Positions 43,465 through 53,376 of a DNA stretch of 64,000 nucleotides are shown in pieces; the first letter of the stretch is position 1, and the number at the start of each line of letters is the position of its first letter. Position numbers and translations under genes: made by a program. The stretch spans positions 7,396,001-7,460,000 of the forward strand of contig NZ_JAPNKC010000001.1 of NCBI RefSeq assembly GCF_026626705.1. Direction: 5' to 3'. The DNA is from Pyxidicoccus sp. MSG2. Its GTDB lineage: Bacteria; Myxococcota; Myxococcia; Myxococcales; Myxococcaceae. The notes under the pieces are model-generated. The model ran no database searches, had not been told where the DNA came from, and saw nothing but the letters and a program-made list of their open reading frames with translations.

Positions 43465-44274
43465 ATGCTCCGGCTCCGCCGCATGCTCACCCTCCTTCTC
43501 TCCCTCGTCGCGATTCTCTACGTGGTGCTGTGCGTGGCCGCCTTCGCGCTCCAGCGCCCCATGCTCTTCCCCGCGCCCAGGGCGGCCATCGACCTCCCGA
43601 AGAGCCAGGGGTTCGACCGCCTGCCGCTGGGGGGAGACCTGTACGTGGACACGTACTACCTGCCCGCGCCTCCTGGAGCGCCGACGGTGGTGCACTTCCA
43701 TGGCAACGGCGAACAGCTCCTGGACCAGTTGGACATCGGCGCCAGGATGCACACGTGGGGCCTGGGCTTCCTCGCCGTCGAGTACCCCGGCTATGGCGCC
43801 TCGCCCGGCAGCCCCTCCGAGGACGGCATCTATGCCGCCGCGGACGCGGCGCTCGCCTGGCTGCGGGCGCGGGGCGTGCCGCCGGAGCGCACGGTGCTCA
43901 GCGGCCGAAGCCTCGGCACCGGCGTGGCGGTGGAGATGGCGCGGCGTGGATACGGCTCGCGGATGATGCTCGTGTCGCCCTACACCTCCATCCCGGCCAT
44001 GGCGGGCCTGAGCTTTCCCTTCCTGCCCACCCGGCTGCTGGTGAGGGACCGCTTCGACACCTTCTCCAAGGCGCCCGAGCTGAAGCTGCCGGTGCTCATC
44101 ATCCACGGCGAAGAGGACACGCTCATCCCGGTGGCGATGGGGCGCGAGCTCGGGACGCGCTTCCCCCATGTCACGGTGGAGACGGTGGCGGGGGCCGGGC
44201 ACAACGACGTCCTGGAGCGCTCCGGCCCGGCGCGCGTGGACCGCATGGCCGCCTTCGCGCTCGGCGGTCCGTGA
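43465..44274 (+). CDS. membrane-anchored alpha/beta hydrolase (ABHD/BEM46-like)
   Basis: 269 residues. An N-terminal transmembrane or uncleaved signal helix (about residues 8-28) is followed by a hydrolase domain: oxyanion strand VVHFHGNGEQ, nucleophile elbow SGRSLGTG, Asp in HGEEDTLIP and His in VAGAGHND. This layout matches the BEM46/ABHD17 group of serine hydrolases anchored by one N-terminal helix. Starts 42 bp after the DUF1501 gene. Substrate unknown. Confidence 0.85.
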   Translation: MLRLRRMLTLLLSLVAILYVVLCVAAFALQRPMLFPAPRAAIDLPKSQGFDRLPLGGDLYVDTYYLPAPPGAPTVVHFHGNGEQLLDQLDIGARMHTWGLGFLAVEYPGYGASPGSPSEDGIYAAADAALAWLRARGVPPERTVLSGRSLGTGVAVEMARRGYGSRMMLVSPYTSIPAMAGLSFPFLPTRLLVRDRFDTFSKAPELKLPVLIIHGEEDTLIPVAMGRELGTRFPHVTVETVAGAGHNDVLERSGPARVDRMAAFALGGP

Positions 44275-44333
44275 GCGGCACGGCCAGCTCGCGAGGGCCC
44301 GAGTCCTCCCGCGAAGTCCGTGCCTCGGCGTCT

Positions 44334-44774
44334 TCAGTGAAGCATCGACGGCGTTCTCGTGTGCGAGGAGACCTCGCGCACCAGCTCGGCGGTGTCCTCG
44401 GCCTCCATGTGCTGGGCGAGGTCCGCCTGGGACACCATGCCGCAGACGGTGCCGTCATCGTCGATGACAATCATCCGGCGGACCTGGTTCTCCTCCATCA
44501 AGTCGCGGCAGTCCTCCAGGCTCGTGTCCCTGTACACGGTGGCCGTGGAGTGCGTCATCGCGTCATCCACGTGCAGGGAGTAGGGGTCCTTCCCGTTCGC
44601 GATGATGCGGCAGGTGATGTCCCTGTCGGTGATGACGCCCAGCGGCTTGTTGTCGATGTCGATGACGGGCAGGGCGCCGCAATCACCATCGACCATCCAG
44701 CGGGCCGCCTGCTGGAGGCTCGTGTCCGGCATGCAGGTGACCGGGTTCTCGGTCATGACCTCTTCGACCTTCAT
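44334..44774 (-). CDS. tandem CBS-domain protein
   Basis: 146 residues from the ATG at 44774 (GGAGAAGG upstream). Two CBS motifs fill the protein: VEEVMTENPVTCMPDTSLQQ with GALPVIDIDNKPLGVITDRD, and VDDAMTHSTATVYRDTSLED with VRRMIVIDDDGTVCGMVSQAD. Stand-alone CBS pairs bind adenine nucleotides and act as energy or signal sensors. No enzyme domain is attached and no obvious partner gene is adjacent. Confidence 0.93.
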   Translation of the reverse strand: MKVEEVMTENPVTCMPDTSLQQAARWMVDGDCGALPVIDIDNKPLGVITDRDITCRIIANGKDPYSLHVDDAMTHSTATVYRDTSLEDCRDLMEENQVRRMIVIDDDGTVCGMVSQADLAQHMEAEDTAELVREVSSHTRTPSMLH

Positions 44775-45018
44775 GGGCCTTCTCCGGAAGTGAGGGGTTT
44801 GCCCATTCAAGGTGATGCGCCCGCGCGAAGACGGCAGAGGCCGTCCCAGGGGTCCGCCACCCGGGCGACCCGGCGCTCACGGACGCGGTGGCCCGCTCGG
44901 ATGCCTGGGCGAACCGGAGGCTCGCACGATGGGCGCGCGGCCGGGCGTGGAGGCGCCTTCCGGCGCGCCGGGGCAGGGTCCGGAATCCGCTCGGCGGGAG
45001 GCCGTGCCGTGCGCCGGC

Positions 45019-46280
45019 TCAGCGCGACCTTTCCAGCCGCAACGAGCCGAGCATCCGGTCGAGCGTCCTGGCGTCCTCCTGCACCGCCGTGCCCACCAGC
45101 CTCCCGTCGGCGGACAGCACCGCCTCGTAGCGCACCTCGCCCGGGAGGTTTCCGCTGAACGGGGCGGTGAAGCGCAGCGTTCCTTCCGGGGAGCGCTCCG
45201 CTCGCATGTCGAAGGGGCCCTCGCCGCGTCCGTCCGCGAAGGTGATGCGAAGCACGCCGTCGTACCGCTCCCCGTCGGGGGACAGCTCCAGCCGCATCAT
45301 GGCGGGCGAGTGGCCCATCTCCTCGGAATAGAAGCGCAGCTCGCCCTTCCAGGTGCCGGGGAGCGCGTCCCAGCGCATGCTCGTGCCCTTCGGGAGCGAC
45401 GGAAGCGTTCTCGGCGGGAGTGGCTCGACGGCGTCGACCCGGGCCTTCAGCGCTTCGACACTCCGCCAGGCGGTCTGCTGGAGCAGCCTCGCGGTGGGCT
45501 CGGGAAGTGACACGAGGGTGGTCTCCCCTCCACGAGGCTCCCCGTCGGGCGTGGGGACTCCGCGCACGGTGGAGGTCAGTCCCTCCGGTGAGCGTCCGAA
45601 CAGCGCCGCGTACAGCGTGCATGCCGCCAGGTAGGTGCCGGTGGGGTTGGGGTGGCTTCCGTCGGCGAGGTACAGGGCGAGGTCGGGGTGCTGCTCGCGC
45701 ACGGTCAGCCACGCGGGCCCCATGGGGACGACGGTGGCCTTCAATTCGCGGCCCAGGGACAGGAACGCGTGGTTCAGCAGGGCCTGGGCCTCCGGGGCCC
45801 GCCGTCGGGACCACGTGAGCGAGAGGACGGTCCGCGCGCCGCGCTTCTGCGCCTCCGCGTGGAACCTGCGCGCGTAGGGGAAGAAGACGCGCTCGGGGTC
45901 ATTGATTTCGTTCCGCCCGTCCACCCGCAGCTCGCCCAGCGTGCTCTGCTCCTGGAGGATGACGTAGTCCCAGCCGCCCTCGCGCAGGGCCTTCACCGCG
46001 TCCTCGTCGTCCCAGTGGGTCTTCAGCCGCGCGCCTCCCACCGTCACCGCGTGCGTCTCCAACGGGATGGGCGGGGACGCGGAGGCGGCCAGGGCCTCCA
46101 GCATCCGGGGCAGGTTGTTGTAGTAGGTGTAGCTGTTGCCAATGAAGAGCACGCGCGTCGCGCGCGGCCCCGCCGGTGTGTCCCCGCCGGCTTGCACGCG
46201 GCGAGCACCGAGAAGCCGACCGCCAGCGCGAGGAGGAACGTGCGCCGCGTACGAGAAGCTCTTGCCATGATGTCGCTCAT
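45019..46280 (-). pseudogene. SGNH/GDSL-hydrolase lipoprotein gene with a one-base frameshift
   Basis: The start (ATG at 46280 or 46268) encodes a lipoprotein signal: RTFLLALAVGFSVLAAC. After about 38 codons this frame leaves the conserved protein; the rest continues in a different frame from TPAGPRATRVLFIGNSYTYY. The switch point is a run of four C (46182-46185, plus strand); one more base would join the frames. The body has SGNH hydrolase blocks: catalytic Ser in FIGNSYT, the GG..LxxH segment, and Asp-His in DGSHPNPTG, then a beta-rich C-terminal domain of about 150 residues. Either a real lesion or a sequencing error in a homopolymer; the intact mature region argues for a recent or artefactual change. 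Confidence 0.75.
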
Positions 46281-46381
46281 CCCTTCCGATTCTCCTCGAG
46301 TGGGACGAGCTGGCCGTCGCGCACGTCGAAGTGGACGAGCCTGCCGGGGACGTCGAAGTCGGAGAGCCAGACGGAGGCCAT
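46277..46381 (-). CDS. possible 34-residue ORF coupled to the SGNH lipoprotein
   Basis: An ATG at 46381 opens a 34-codon frame (starting MASVWLSDFDVPGRLVHFDV) whose stop overlaps the ATG at 46280 of the lipoprotein as ATGA. There is no good Shine-Dalgarno for it. It may be a remnant of a longer upstream gene. Confidence 0.3.
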   Translation of the reverse strand: MASVWLSDFDVPGRLVHFDVRDGQLVPLEENRKG

Positions 46382-46624
46382 GGGCGCGGAGGATAGCCCG
46401 GCGGGTTCTCGAAGCCGCGGGACCCGGCGGAGCAGGTCCGGAGCGCCCACCCACGCGCAGTGTATCCGTTACCCACCCGGTAGCCCGGTGGGGAGTGCCC
46501 GCGCCCACGAGGCCGGCTCCCTCCGTGGCCTCGCTTGCGTGGGGTGGGGCCCGGCCCATACGCTCGGACTCCTCGGAAACCTCCCCCCGCTCCCGTCTTC
46601 CGGGGAGCCCCCAAGAGAGTACGG

Positions 46625-47266
46625 ATGAGTGCCCCGGCAGTCGCTTCCACCCCCACCTCCACCACGCTGGCGGATGCCGCGCGGGAAATCGTCGAGGTGG
46701 GCCGCTTCCTCAGCGTCCGTCATTTCGTCCCCGCCACCAGCGGCAACTTCTCGCGGCGCCTGGACGCCCGCACCGCCGCCGTCACGCGCTCGGGCGTGGA
46801 CAAGGGCGAGCTGACCGAGACCGACATCTGGGCGCTGGACATCCACGCCCCGCCTCCGCCCGGCTCCTCCGCGGAGACGCACCTGCACCTGCACCTCTAC
46901 CGAGATCGCCCGCACGTGCAGGCCGTGCTGCACACGCACTCCATGGTCTCCGCGCTGCTGTCCAACCTGCGCAAGGCCGAGGGCGAGCTGCCCCTGAGCG
47001 ACTACGAGTTGCTCAAGGCCCTGGGCGACACCCGCACCCACGAGACGACGGTCTCCATCCCCATCTTCCCCAATGACCAGGACGTGCCCCGGCTCGCCGC
47101 GCGCGCGTCGGAGCTGCTGGCGAAGCGCCCGGAGTGCGTGGCCTACCTCATCGCCGGCCACGGCCTCTACACCTGGGGCCGCTCCATGGCCGAGGCCCGC
47201 CGCCACACCGTGGCCCTGGAACACCTGCTGACGTACGAGCTCGAAACGATGAAGGTGCGACGATGA
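46625..47266 (+). CDS. mtnB: methylthioribulose-1-phosphate dehydratase
   Basis: 213 residues. MtnB is a zinc enzyme of the class II aldolase fold that dehydrates 5-methylthioribulose-1-phosphate to 2,3-diketo-5-methylthiopentyl-1-phosphate. Family features are SGNFSRRL, the zinc-ligand region HLHLHLYRDRP and VLHTHS, and AGHGLYTWG near the C terminus. It is the first gene of a six-gene salvage cluster; its stop overlaps the mtnD start (ATGA). Confidence 0.93.
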   Translation: MSAPAVASTPTSTTLADAAREIVEVGRFLSVRHFVPATSGNFSRRLDARTAAVTRSGVDKGELTETDIWALDIHAPPPPGSSAETHLHLHLYRDRPHVQAVLHTHSMVSALLSNLRKAEGELPLSDYELLKALGDTRTHETTVSIPIFPNDQDVPRLAARASELLAKRPECVAYLIAGHGLYTWGRSMAEARRHTVALEHLLTYELETMKVRR

Positions 47267-47808
47267 GCCAGCTGACCATCTACCCCGACGCCCACCCCGA
47301 GTCCCCCGTGGGCACGTACACCGAAGTCGACTCCATCCGCCGCGAGCTCAACGCCATTGGCGTGCGCTTCGAGCGCGTGGACGCCTCCATTCCCCTGCCG
47401 GACGGCGCCGGTCAGGACGACGTGCTCGCCGCGTACAAGCACGTGGTGGACGCGGAGAAGGCGAAGCACGGCTACAACACCGTGGACGTCGCGCGAATCA
47501 AGCCGGACGCCCCCAACGCCGCGCAGGCCCGCCAGAAGTTCCTCTCCGAGCACACCCACACCGAGGACGAGTCCCGCGTCATGGTGGAGGGCAGCGGCTG
47601 CTTCTACCTGCGCACGCAGGGCAAGGTGTTCCAGATTGTCTGCACGCGCGGAGACCTCATCAGCGTGCCCGAGGGCATGCGCCATTGGTTCGACATGGGC
47701 CCCCGCCCCGAGTTCGCCGCCATCCGCTTCTTCATCCGTCCGGACGGCTGGGTGGGCAACTTCACCGGTGACGCCATCGCCGACAGCTTCCCCCGCTACG
47801 AGACATGA
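47263..47808 (+). CDS. mtnD: acireductone dioxygenase
   Basis: 181 residues. This cupin enzyme oxidises 1,2-dihydroxy-3-keto-5-methylthiopentene. With Fe(II) it gives the keto acid precursor of methionine plus formate; with Ni(II) it takes an off-pathway route. The metal-ligand cluster is visible as EHTHTEDESR, with the last His in GMRHWFDMG. ATGA overlaps join it to mtnB upstream and mtnC downstream. Confidence 0.94.
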   Translation: MSQLTIYPDAHPESPVGTYTEVDSIRRELNAIGVRFERVDASIPLPDGAGQDDVLAAYKHVVDAEKAKHGYNTVDVARIKPDAPNAAQARQKFLSEHTHTEDESRVMVEGSGCFYLRTQGKVFQIVCTRGDLISVPEGMRHWFDMGPRPEFAAIRFFIRPDGWVGNFTGDAIADSFPRYET

Positions 47809-48500
47809 GCGGCATTCGCGCCATCGTCACCGACATCGAGGGCACCACCAGCTCCATCTCCTTCGTGAAGGACGTGCTGTTCCCCTTCGCGAAGCGCAAC
47901 CTGGAGGCCTTCGTCACCGCCCACGCCCACGAGCCCCGGGTGCGCGAGTGCCTGGACGGCGCTCGCTCGCTCGCGGGCACCCCCGGCCTGTCCGACGCGG
48001 ACACCGTGGCCCTGCTGCGCCAGTGGATTGACGAGGACAAGAAGGCCACGCCCCTCAAGTCGCTCCAGGGCCTCATCTGGGGGCAGGCGTACACGAGCGG
48101 CGAGGTCCAGGGCCACGTGTACCCCGACGCGGTGGACGGCCTGCGCGCCTGGCACGGGCGGGGCTTTCGCCTGTACGTCTACTCGTCGGGCTCCATCGCG
48201 GCGCAGAAGCTCATCTTCGGCCACACGGCCTCGGGTGATTTGACGCCGCTGTTCTCCGGCTACTTCGACACCACCACCGGCCCCAAGGTGGAGAGCCCTT
48301 CCTACGCGAAGATTGCGCAGGTCATCGGCCTGCCTCCGGCGGAGGTGCTCTTCCTGTCGGACAGCGTCGCGGAGCTGGATGCCGCCCGCTCGGCCGGTAT
48401 GCACACGGCCTGTCTGGACAGGGGGGAAGCCATCATCCCCGCCGGGCATGGCCACCCCACGTTTCACGGTTTCGCCACGCTGGACCCGTCCGCCCTCTAA
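47805..48500 (+). CDS. mtnC: enolase-phosphatase E1
   Basis: 231 residues of the HAD superfamily. It catalyses enolisation and dephosphorylation of the diketo-phosphate to the acireductone. Motif I is IVTDIEGTTSS with its nucleophilic Asp, motif II YSSGS, the conserved Lys region GPKVESPSYAKIA, and motif III FLSDSVAELDAA. Overlaps mtnD by 4 bp. Confidence 0.94.
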   Translation: MSGIRAIVTDIEGTTSSISFVKDVLFPFAKRNLEAFVTAHAHEPRVRECLDGARSLAGTPGLSDADTVALLRQWIDEDKKATPLKSLQGLIWGQAYTSGEVQGHVYPDAVDGLRAWHGRGFRLYVYSSGSIAAQKLIFGHTASGDLTPLFSGYFDTTTGPKVESPSYAKIAQVIGLPPAEVLFLSDSVAELDAARSAGMHTACLDRGEAIIPAGHGHPTFHGFATLDPSAL

Positions 48501-48524
48501 ACCCCCGAGCCGGGAGTCCCCACC

Positions 48525-49405
<881 letters not shown>

Positions 49406-49409
<4 letters not shown>

Positions 49410-50512
49410 AGGTCCACGGCAAGCCGATGCGCTCCATCTGGGTCGAGCCCGACGGCACCGCCGCCGGCGTCATCGACCAGACGCGCCTGCCGCACGCCTT
49501 CGTCACGGTGCGGCTGTCCACGCTCGACGAGGCGGCGCACGCCATCCGCAGCATGCTGGTGCGGGGTGCTCCGCTCATCGGCGCCACCGCGGCCTATGGC
49601 GTGTGGCTGGCCCTGCGCGCGGACGCGTCCGACGGGGCGCTGGAGAAGGCCCTCACGGTGCTGCGCGGCACGCGGCCCACCGCCGTCAACCTGCACTGGG
49701 CGCTGGATGAGATGCGCCGCGCCCTGGCCCCGCTGCCTCCGGGCCAGCGCGTGGCCGCCGCCCTGCGCCGCGCTGGCGAAATCTGCGACGAGGACGTGGC
49801 CATCAACCGCTCCATCGGCGAGCACGCGCTGAAGCTCTTCGAGGCGGCGTGGGAGAAGAAGGGCCGCAAGGGGCGGCTCAACGTCCTCACCCACTGCAAC
49901 GCGGGCTGGCTGGCCACGGTGGACTGGGGCACGGCGCTGGCGCCCATGTACCTGGCGCACGACGCGGGCCTGCCCATCCACGTCTGGGTGGACGAGACGC
50001 GCCCGCGCAACCAGGGCGCGGTGCTGACAGCGTGGGAGCTGGGACAGCACGGCGTCCCGCACACCGTCATCGCCGACAACGTGGGCGGCCACCTCATGCA
50101 GCACGGCGAGGTGGACCTGTGCATCGTCGGCACGGACCGCACCACCTCGCACGGTGACGTGGCGAACAAGATTGGCACGTACCTCAAGGCGCTGGCCGCG
50201 AAGGACAACGGCGTGCCCTTCTACGTGGCACTGCCGTCGCCCACCATCGACTGGACGCTGAAGGACGGGGTGAAGGAAATCCCGATTGAGCAGCGCGAGG
50301 GCACGGAGCTCAGCGACGTCACCGGGCGCCTGCGCTCGGGGGAAATCGCCACGGTGCGGATTACGCCCGATGGAAGTCCCGCGGCCAACTACGCCTTCGA
50401 CGTGACGCCCGCGCGGCTGGTGACGGCGCTCGTCACGGAGCGCGGCGTGTGTCCGGCCACCGAGGAGGGCCTCTTGTCCCTCTTCCCGGAGCGGCGGGGG
50501 AAGGCGGCGTGA
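49406..50512 (+). CDS. mtnA: methylthioribose-1-phosphate isomerase
   Basis: 368 residues from a GTG overlapping the mtnP stop (GTGA); an ATG at 49427 is the alternative. It isomerises 5-methylthioribose-1-phosphate to the ribulose form. The active-site Cys is in THCNAGWLAT (C164) and the Asp in GTDRTTSHGDVANKIGTY (D244); RGAPLIGATAAYG near residue 50 is also diagnostic. Overlaps the following aldolase gene by 4 bp. Confidence 0.95.
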
Positions 50513-51177
50513 GCGTGGAGCACCGGGCGCTGCGCGAGGCGATGATTGCCACCGCCCGGAGGATGAACACGGCGGGGCTCAACCAGGGGACCTCCGGCAA
50601 CCTGAGCGTCCGGGTGGAGGGCGGCTTCCTGCTGACCCCCACCGGCATGGAGTACGACGCGCTGGTGCCGGAGGACCTGGTCCTCATGCGCTTCGACGGG
50701 AGCCACGAGGGGCGGCGCCGGCCGTCCTCGGAGTGGCAGCTCCACCGGGACATCCTGGCCGCGCGGCCGGAGGCGGGGGCGATTCTGCACGCGCACTCCA
50801 TGTTCAGCACCACGCTGGCGTGCCTGCGCCGGGGCATCCCCGCCTTCCACTACATGATTTCGGCGGCGGGGGGCTCGGACGTGCGCTGCGCGCCCTACGC
50901 CACCTTCGGCACTCCGGAGTTGGCGAAGAGCGCGCTGGATGCGCTGGAGGGGCGCAAGGCGTGCCTGCTGGCCAACCACGGCATGCTCGCGCTGGGGAAG
51001 GACCTGGCGGGCGCCTTCAAGCTGGCAGTGGAGGTGGAGACGCTCGCGGCCATGTACTGGCGCGCGCTCCAGGTGGGCGAGCCCGTGCTCCTCGATGGCG
51101 CGGAGATGGAGCGCGTCATCGACAAGTTCAAGACGTACGGGCAGCAGCCCGGCCCCGGCGGCGGCGAGCCGCGATAG
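50509..51177 (+). CDS. class II aldolase (fuculose-phosphate-aldolase-like), probably acting on methylthioribulose-1-phosphate
   Basis: 222 residues from a GTG overlapping the mtnA stop. Motifs of the L-fuculose-1-phosphate aldolase family are present: GTSGNLSVR, the phosphate/substrate loop LTPTGMEYD, the catalytic Glu in SSEWQLHRDI, zinc ligands in LHAHS and the later His in LANHGMLALG. In other bacteria an aldolase of this type next to mtnP/mtnA performs the DHAP shunt, splitting 5-methylthioribulose- or 5-deoxyribulose-1-phosphate to DHAP and an aldehyde. That role is inferred here from cluster position. Confidence 0.85.
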   Translation: MSVEHRALREAMIATARRMNTAGLNQGTSGNLSVRVEGGFLLTPTGMEYDALVPEDLVLMRFDGSHEGRRRPSSEWQLHRDILAARPEAGAILHAHSMFSTTLACLRRGIPAFHYMISAAGGSDVRCAPYATFGTPELAKSALDALEGRKACLLANHGMLALGKDLAGAFKLAVEVETLAAMYWRALQVGEPVLLDGAEMERVIDKFKTYGQQPGPGGGEPR

Positions 51178-51225
51178 GGCTCACGGAAGGGTCTGCCCGG
51201 GCCCCGCGGCCGACAGCCGGCGGAC

Positions 51226-51360
51226 GTGGAAGGAAGGTTCATTCCACGAGCCGGCCGCCCGGAGGGGGACATGGAAGGAAGGTTCATTCCACGAGCCGGC
51301 CGCCCGGAAGGGGACGGGGAAGGAACGTTCATTCCACCTGAGCCGGCCGCCCGGAAGGAG
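51226..51360. repeat. three 45-bp repeats between convergent genes
   Basis: Copies start at 51226, 51271 and 51316. Each has a 22-bp head of the type GTGGAAGGAAGGTTCATTCC plus AC (6-bp inverted ends in copy 1), then GAGCCGGCCGCCCGGAAGGGG. Copy 3 contains the symmetric core GAACGTTC. They lie in the 213 bp between the 3' ends of the aldolase and metallophosphoesterase genes, where they could fold into hairpins acting as a two-way terminator. The same head and flank occur once before tetR (39100). Confidence 0.85.
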
Positions 51361-51390
51361 GCACGGTGCGGCGTCTTCTCGCGCCGCGAG

Positions 51391-52581
51391 TCAGGCCGCT
51401 CGCAGGGTGAGAATCGTCACCTCGGTGGGCACGCCCAGGCGGAAGGGCATCCAGTGTCCCGTGCCGCCGGACACGTAGAGCTGGTGGTCGCCCTGCCGGT
51501 AGCGGCCGAGCATGTACTTGAAGGCGAACCAGAAGGCCGGCACGCCGAGGAAGGCCACCTGTCCTCCGTGCGTGTGCCCGGCCAGCGTGAGCCGTGCGCC
51601 ACGCTCCGCCGCGTGCGGGAAGAAGTCCGGGTGGTGCGAGAGGCACAGCAGCACCTCCTCCGGCGAGGCGTCGCGGAAGGACTGCTCCGCGGACTGCTGC
51701 ATCCGCTCGGCCTTCACGCGGTGGCTGCGGCCGGACATGGGGTAGTCCACGCCCACCACGCGCACGCGCTGGCCCTCGTGTTCGAAGCGGTGGGACGCGT
51801 CCACCAGCAGGCGCACCGGGCCGCCACGTGCCTCCAGGTCCGCATAGGCGCGGCGGATGGGGCCCAGCCCGCGCCAGTGCTCGTGGTTGCCGAGCACGGC
51901 CAGCATGCCGTGGCGGGCCTTGCACGCGGACAGCGCGGCCATGGTGCCGTCGAGCTGGTCCAGGTCGTCGATGAGGTCGCCCGTCATCACCTGGAGGTCC
52001 ACCTGCGCGTCGTTCATCGCCTGCACCGCGGCGTGCAGGTACTCGGTGTCGATGAAGGTGCCCACATGGACGTCGGTAATCTGTCCGATGCGGAAGCCGT
52101 CCAGCGCCTTGGGCAGGCCGGGCAGCCGCACCTCCACCGGGCGCACCGTGAAGCCGGACACGCCGCTGGCGAGCCCCGCCGAGCTCGTCGTCGCCGCCAG
52201 CACCGGCACCGCGCGGCCCACGTTCGTCAGCAGGCTGCGGCGGCTCAGGTTCACCCCCTGCGCGGGGGCGCTCGGAGAGGCGGCGCGTCTGGCGCTCCGG
52301 CGCTCCGCCCACGCACGCACCAGTGCGACGGGTGTGCCGAACAGGACCACCATGATGGCGGTGAGCGTCCACCCCGCCGCGAGGACGCGGAAGAGGGCAT
52401 TTCCCACGGGCAGCTCTGCCTGGTGTCCCGCCAGCATCGGGAAGGCCAGGATGGTGAGTGACAGGAGCGTCCCCGCGACGAAGAGGCCCAGCCGCCACCT
52501 CCGCAGCAGTCCGGGCCAGAGCGAGCGCAGGACGGCCCAGGCGGCCACGTTGACCCCGAGGAAAAGCAGCAGCCTGACCAT
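51391..52581 (-). CDS. membrane-anchored metallophosphoesterase
   Basis: 396 residues. Several transmembrane helices occupy the first about 90 residues, followed by a twin-Arg-containing stretch (SRRSLLTNVG) and another hydrophobic segment. The calcineurin-like domain (about 150-396) has all dinuclear-metal motifs: ITDVHVG, TGDLIDD, LGNHEHW, LSHHPD and AGHTHGGQ. This is the YkuE/YkoQ-type membrane phosphoesterase architecture, whose members act on phospholipids or other phosphoesters at the membrane. Substrate here unknown. Confidence 0.9.
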   Translation of the reverse strand: MVRLLLFLGVNVAAWAVLRSLWPGLLRRWRLGLFVAGTLLSLTILAFPMLAGHQAELPVGNALFRVLAAGWTLTAIMVVLFGTPVALVRAWAERRSARRAASPSAPAQGVNLSRRSLLTNVGRAVPVLAATTSSAGLASGVSGFTVRPVEVRLPGLPKALDGFRIGQITDVHVGTFIDTEYLHAAVQAMNDAQVDLQVMTGDLIDDLDQLDGTMAALSACKARHGMLAVLGNHEHWRGLGPIRRAYADLEARGGPVRLLVDASHRFEHEGQRVRVVGVDYPMSGRSHRVKAERMQQSAEQSFRDASPEEVLLCLSHHPDFFPHAAERGARLTLAGHTHGGQVAFLGVPAFWFAFKYMLGRYRQGDHQLYVSGGTGHWMPFRLGVPTEVTILTLRAA

Positions 52582-52772
52582 CTACGACGCTCCCTTGCGG
52601 TTGGAGGGAGCACTCATAGCGGGGCGGGAGGGCCGGTGCCGTACGAATGCAGTGAGTGGGACCCCTGGAGCCGCGAACGGGCGGAAAGCGGAATTGGCCG
52701 GTCGGAGGACCGGGCCCCCGCCCGGCCGAGGGCCTGCCCTACACGCGACGCGAGGGGCGCATTCCCCAGTCG

Positions 52773-53306
52773 TCACCCGCGACCGGGCGAGGCCATGCGC
52801 AGGTGTGCGTGCAGTGTCTCCGTGCGGAGGTAGAGGAACTGCGCGTCGCCGAAGGACAGCGCGTCGCCGTCGTTGAGCATGCGCTCCTGCTCCGGCCCCA
52901 GGGCCTGGGCGTTGACCCAGGTGCCATTCATGGAGCCCGCGTCGCGGACGGAGCAGTCATGGGCCTCCGTGTGCCAGCGCAGCGTCGCGTGGTGCTTGGA
53001 CACGGACGGGTCCGGCACCACGAGCGTGCAGCCCTCGACGCGGCCCACGGTGAAGGACTGGCCGTCGGCGTCGGGCCGGAGGAAGTGCACCTCCAGGGCG
53101 TCGAAGCCGCGCAGCATGACGAAGAGCCGGTCCACCAACCGGCTGCGGTGGGCCATGCCCACGGTGCGGGCCTCGCCCAGGCGCATCGCCACCTGCTGGA
53201 AGACGGGCTCGGGGGGCTGCTGGACGAGGACCACCGGGCCGGAGGCCTCGAGAAAGGCCTCCAGCGTTGCCAGGGCGAACGGGCGAAGTTGCTTCACGGA
53301 CGGCAT
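52773..53306 (-). CDS. FHA-domain protein
   Basis: 177 residues. The N-terminal 75 residues are helical with no recognised family. The C-terminal forkhead-associated domain (about residues 80-165) has the phosphothreonine-binding signature: FTVGR, SVSKHHATL and GSMNGTWVN, ending with LNDGDALSFGDAQFLYL. It should recognise Thr-phosphorylated partners of the abundant Ser/Thr kinases. No kinase is immediately adjacent. Confidence 0.92.
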   Translation of the reverse strand: MPSVKQLRPFALATLEAFLEASGPVVLVQQPPEPVFQQVAMRLGEARTVGMAHRSRLVDRLFVMLRGFDALEVHFLRPDADGQSFTVGRVEGCTLVVPDPSVSKHHATLRWHTEAHDCSVRDAGSMNGTWVNAQALGPEQERMLNDGDALSFGDAQFLYLRTETLHAHLRMASPGRG

Positions 53307-53376
53307 GGTGGGGTGACGTTACCCCGGAGCCCGCGGTTCTTGCCCCTCATGGTGGCCGGGCCGTAAGGAAGTCGTC

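Noticed and set aside
46044-46559. Longer N-terminal extension of the SGNH lipoprotein up to 46559
   Set aside because: The added residues are Arg/Pro/Ala-rich, and a lipoprotein signal begins at 46280/46268, so the upstream part is open frame only.
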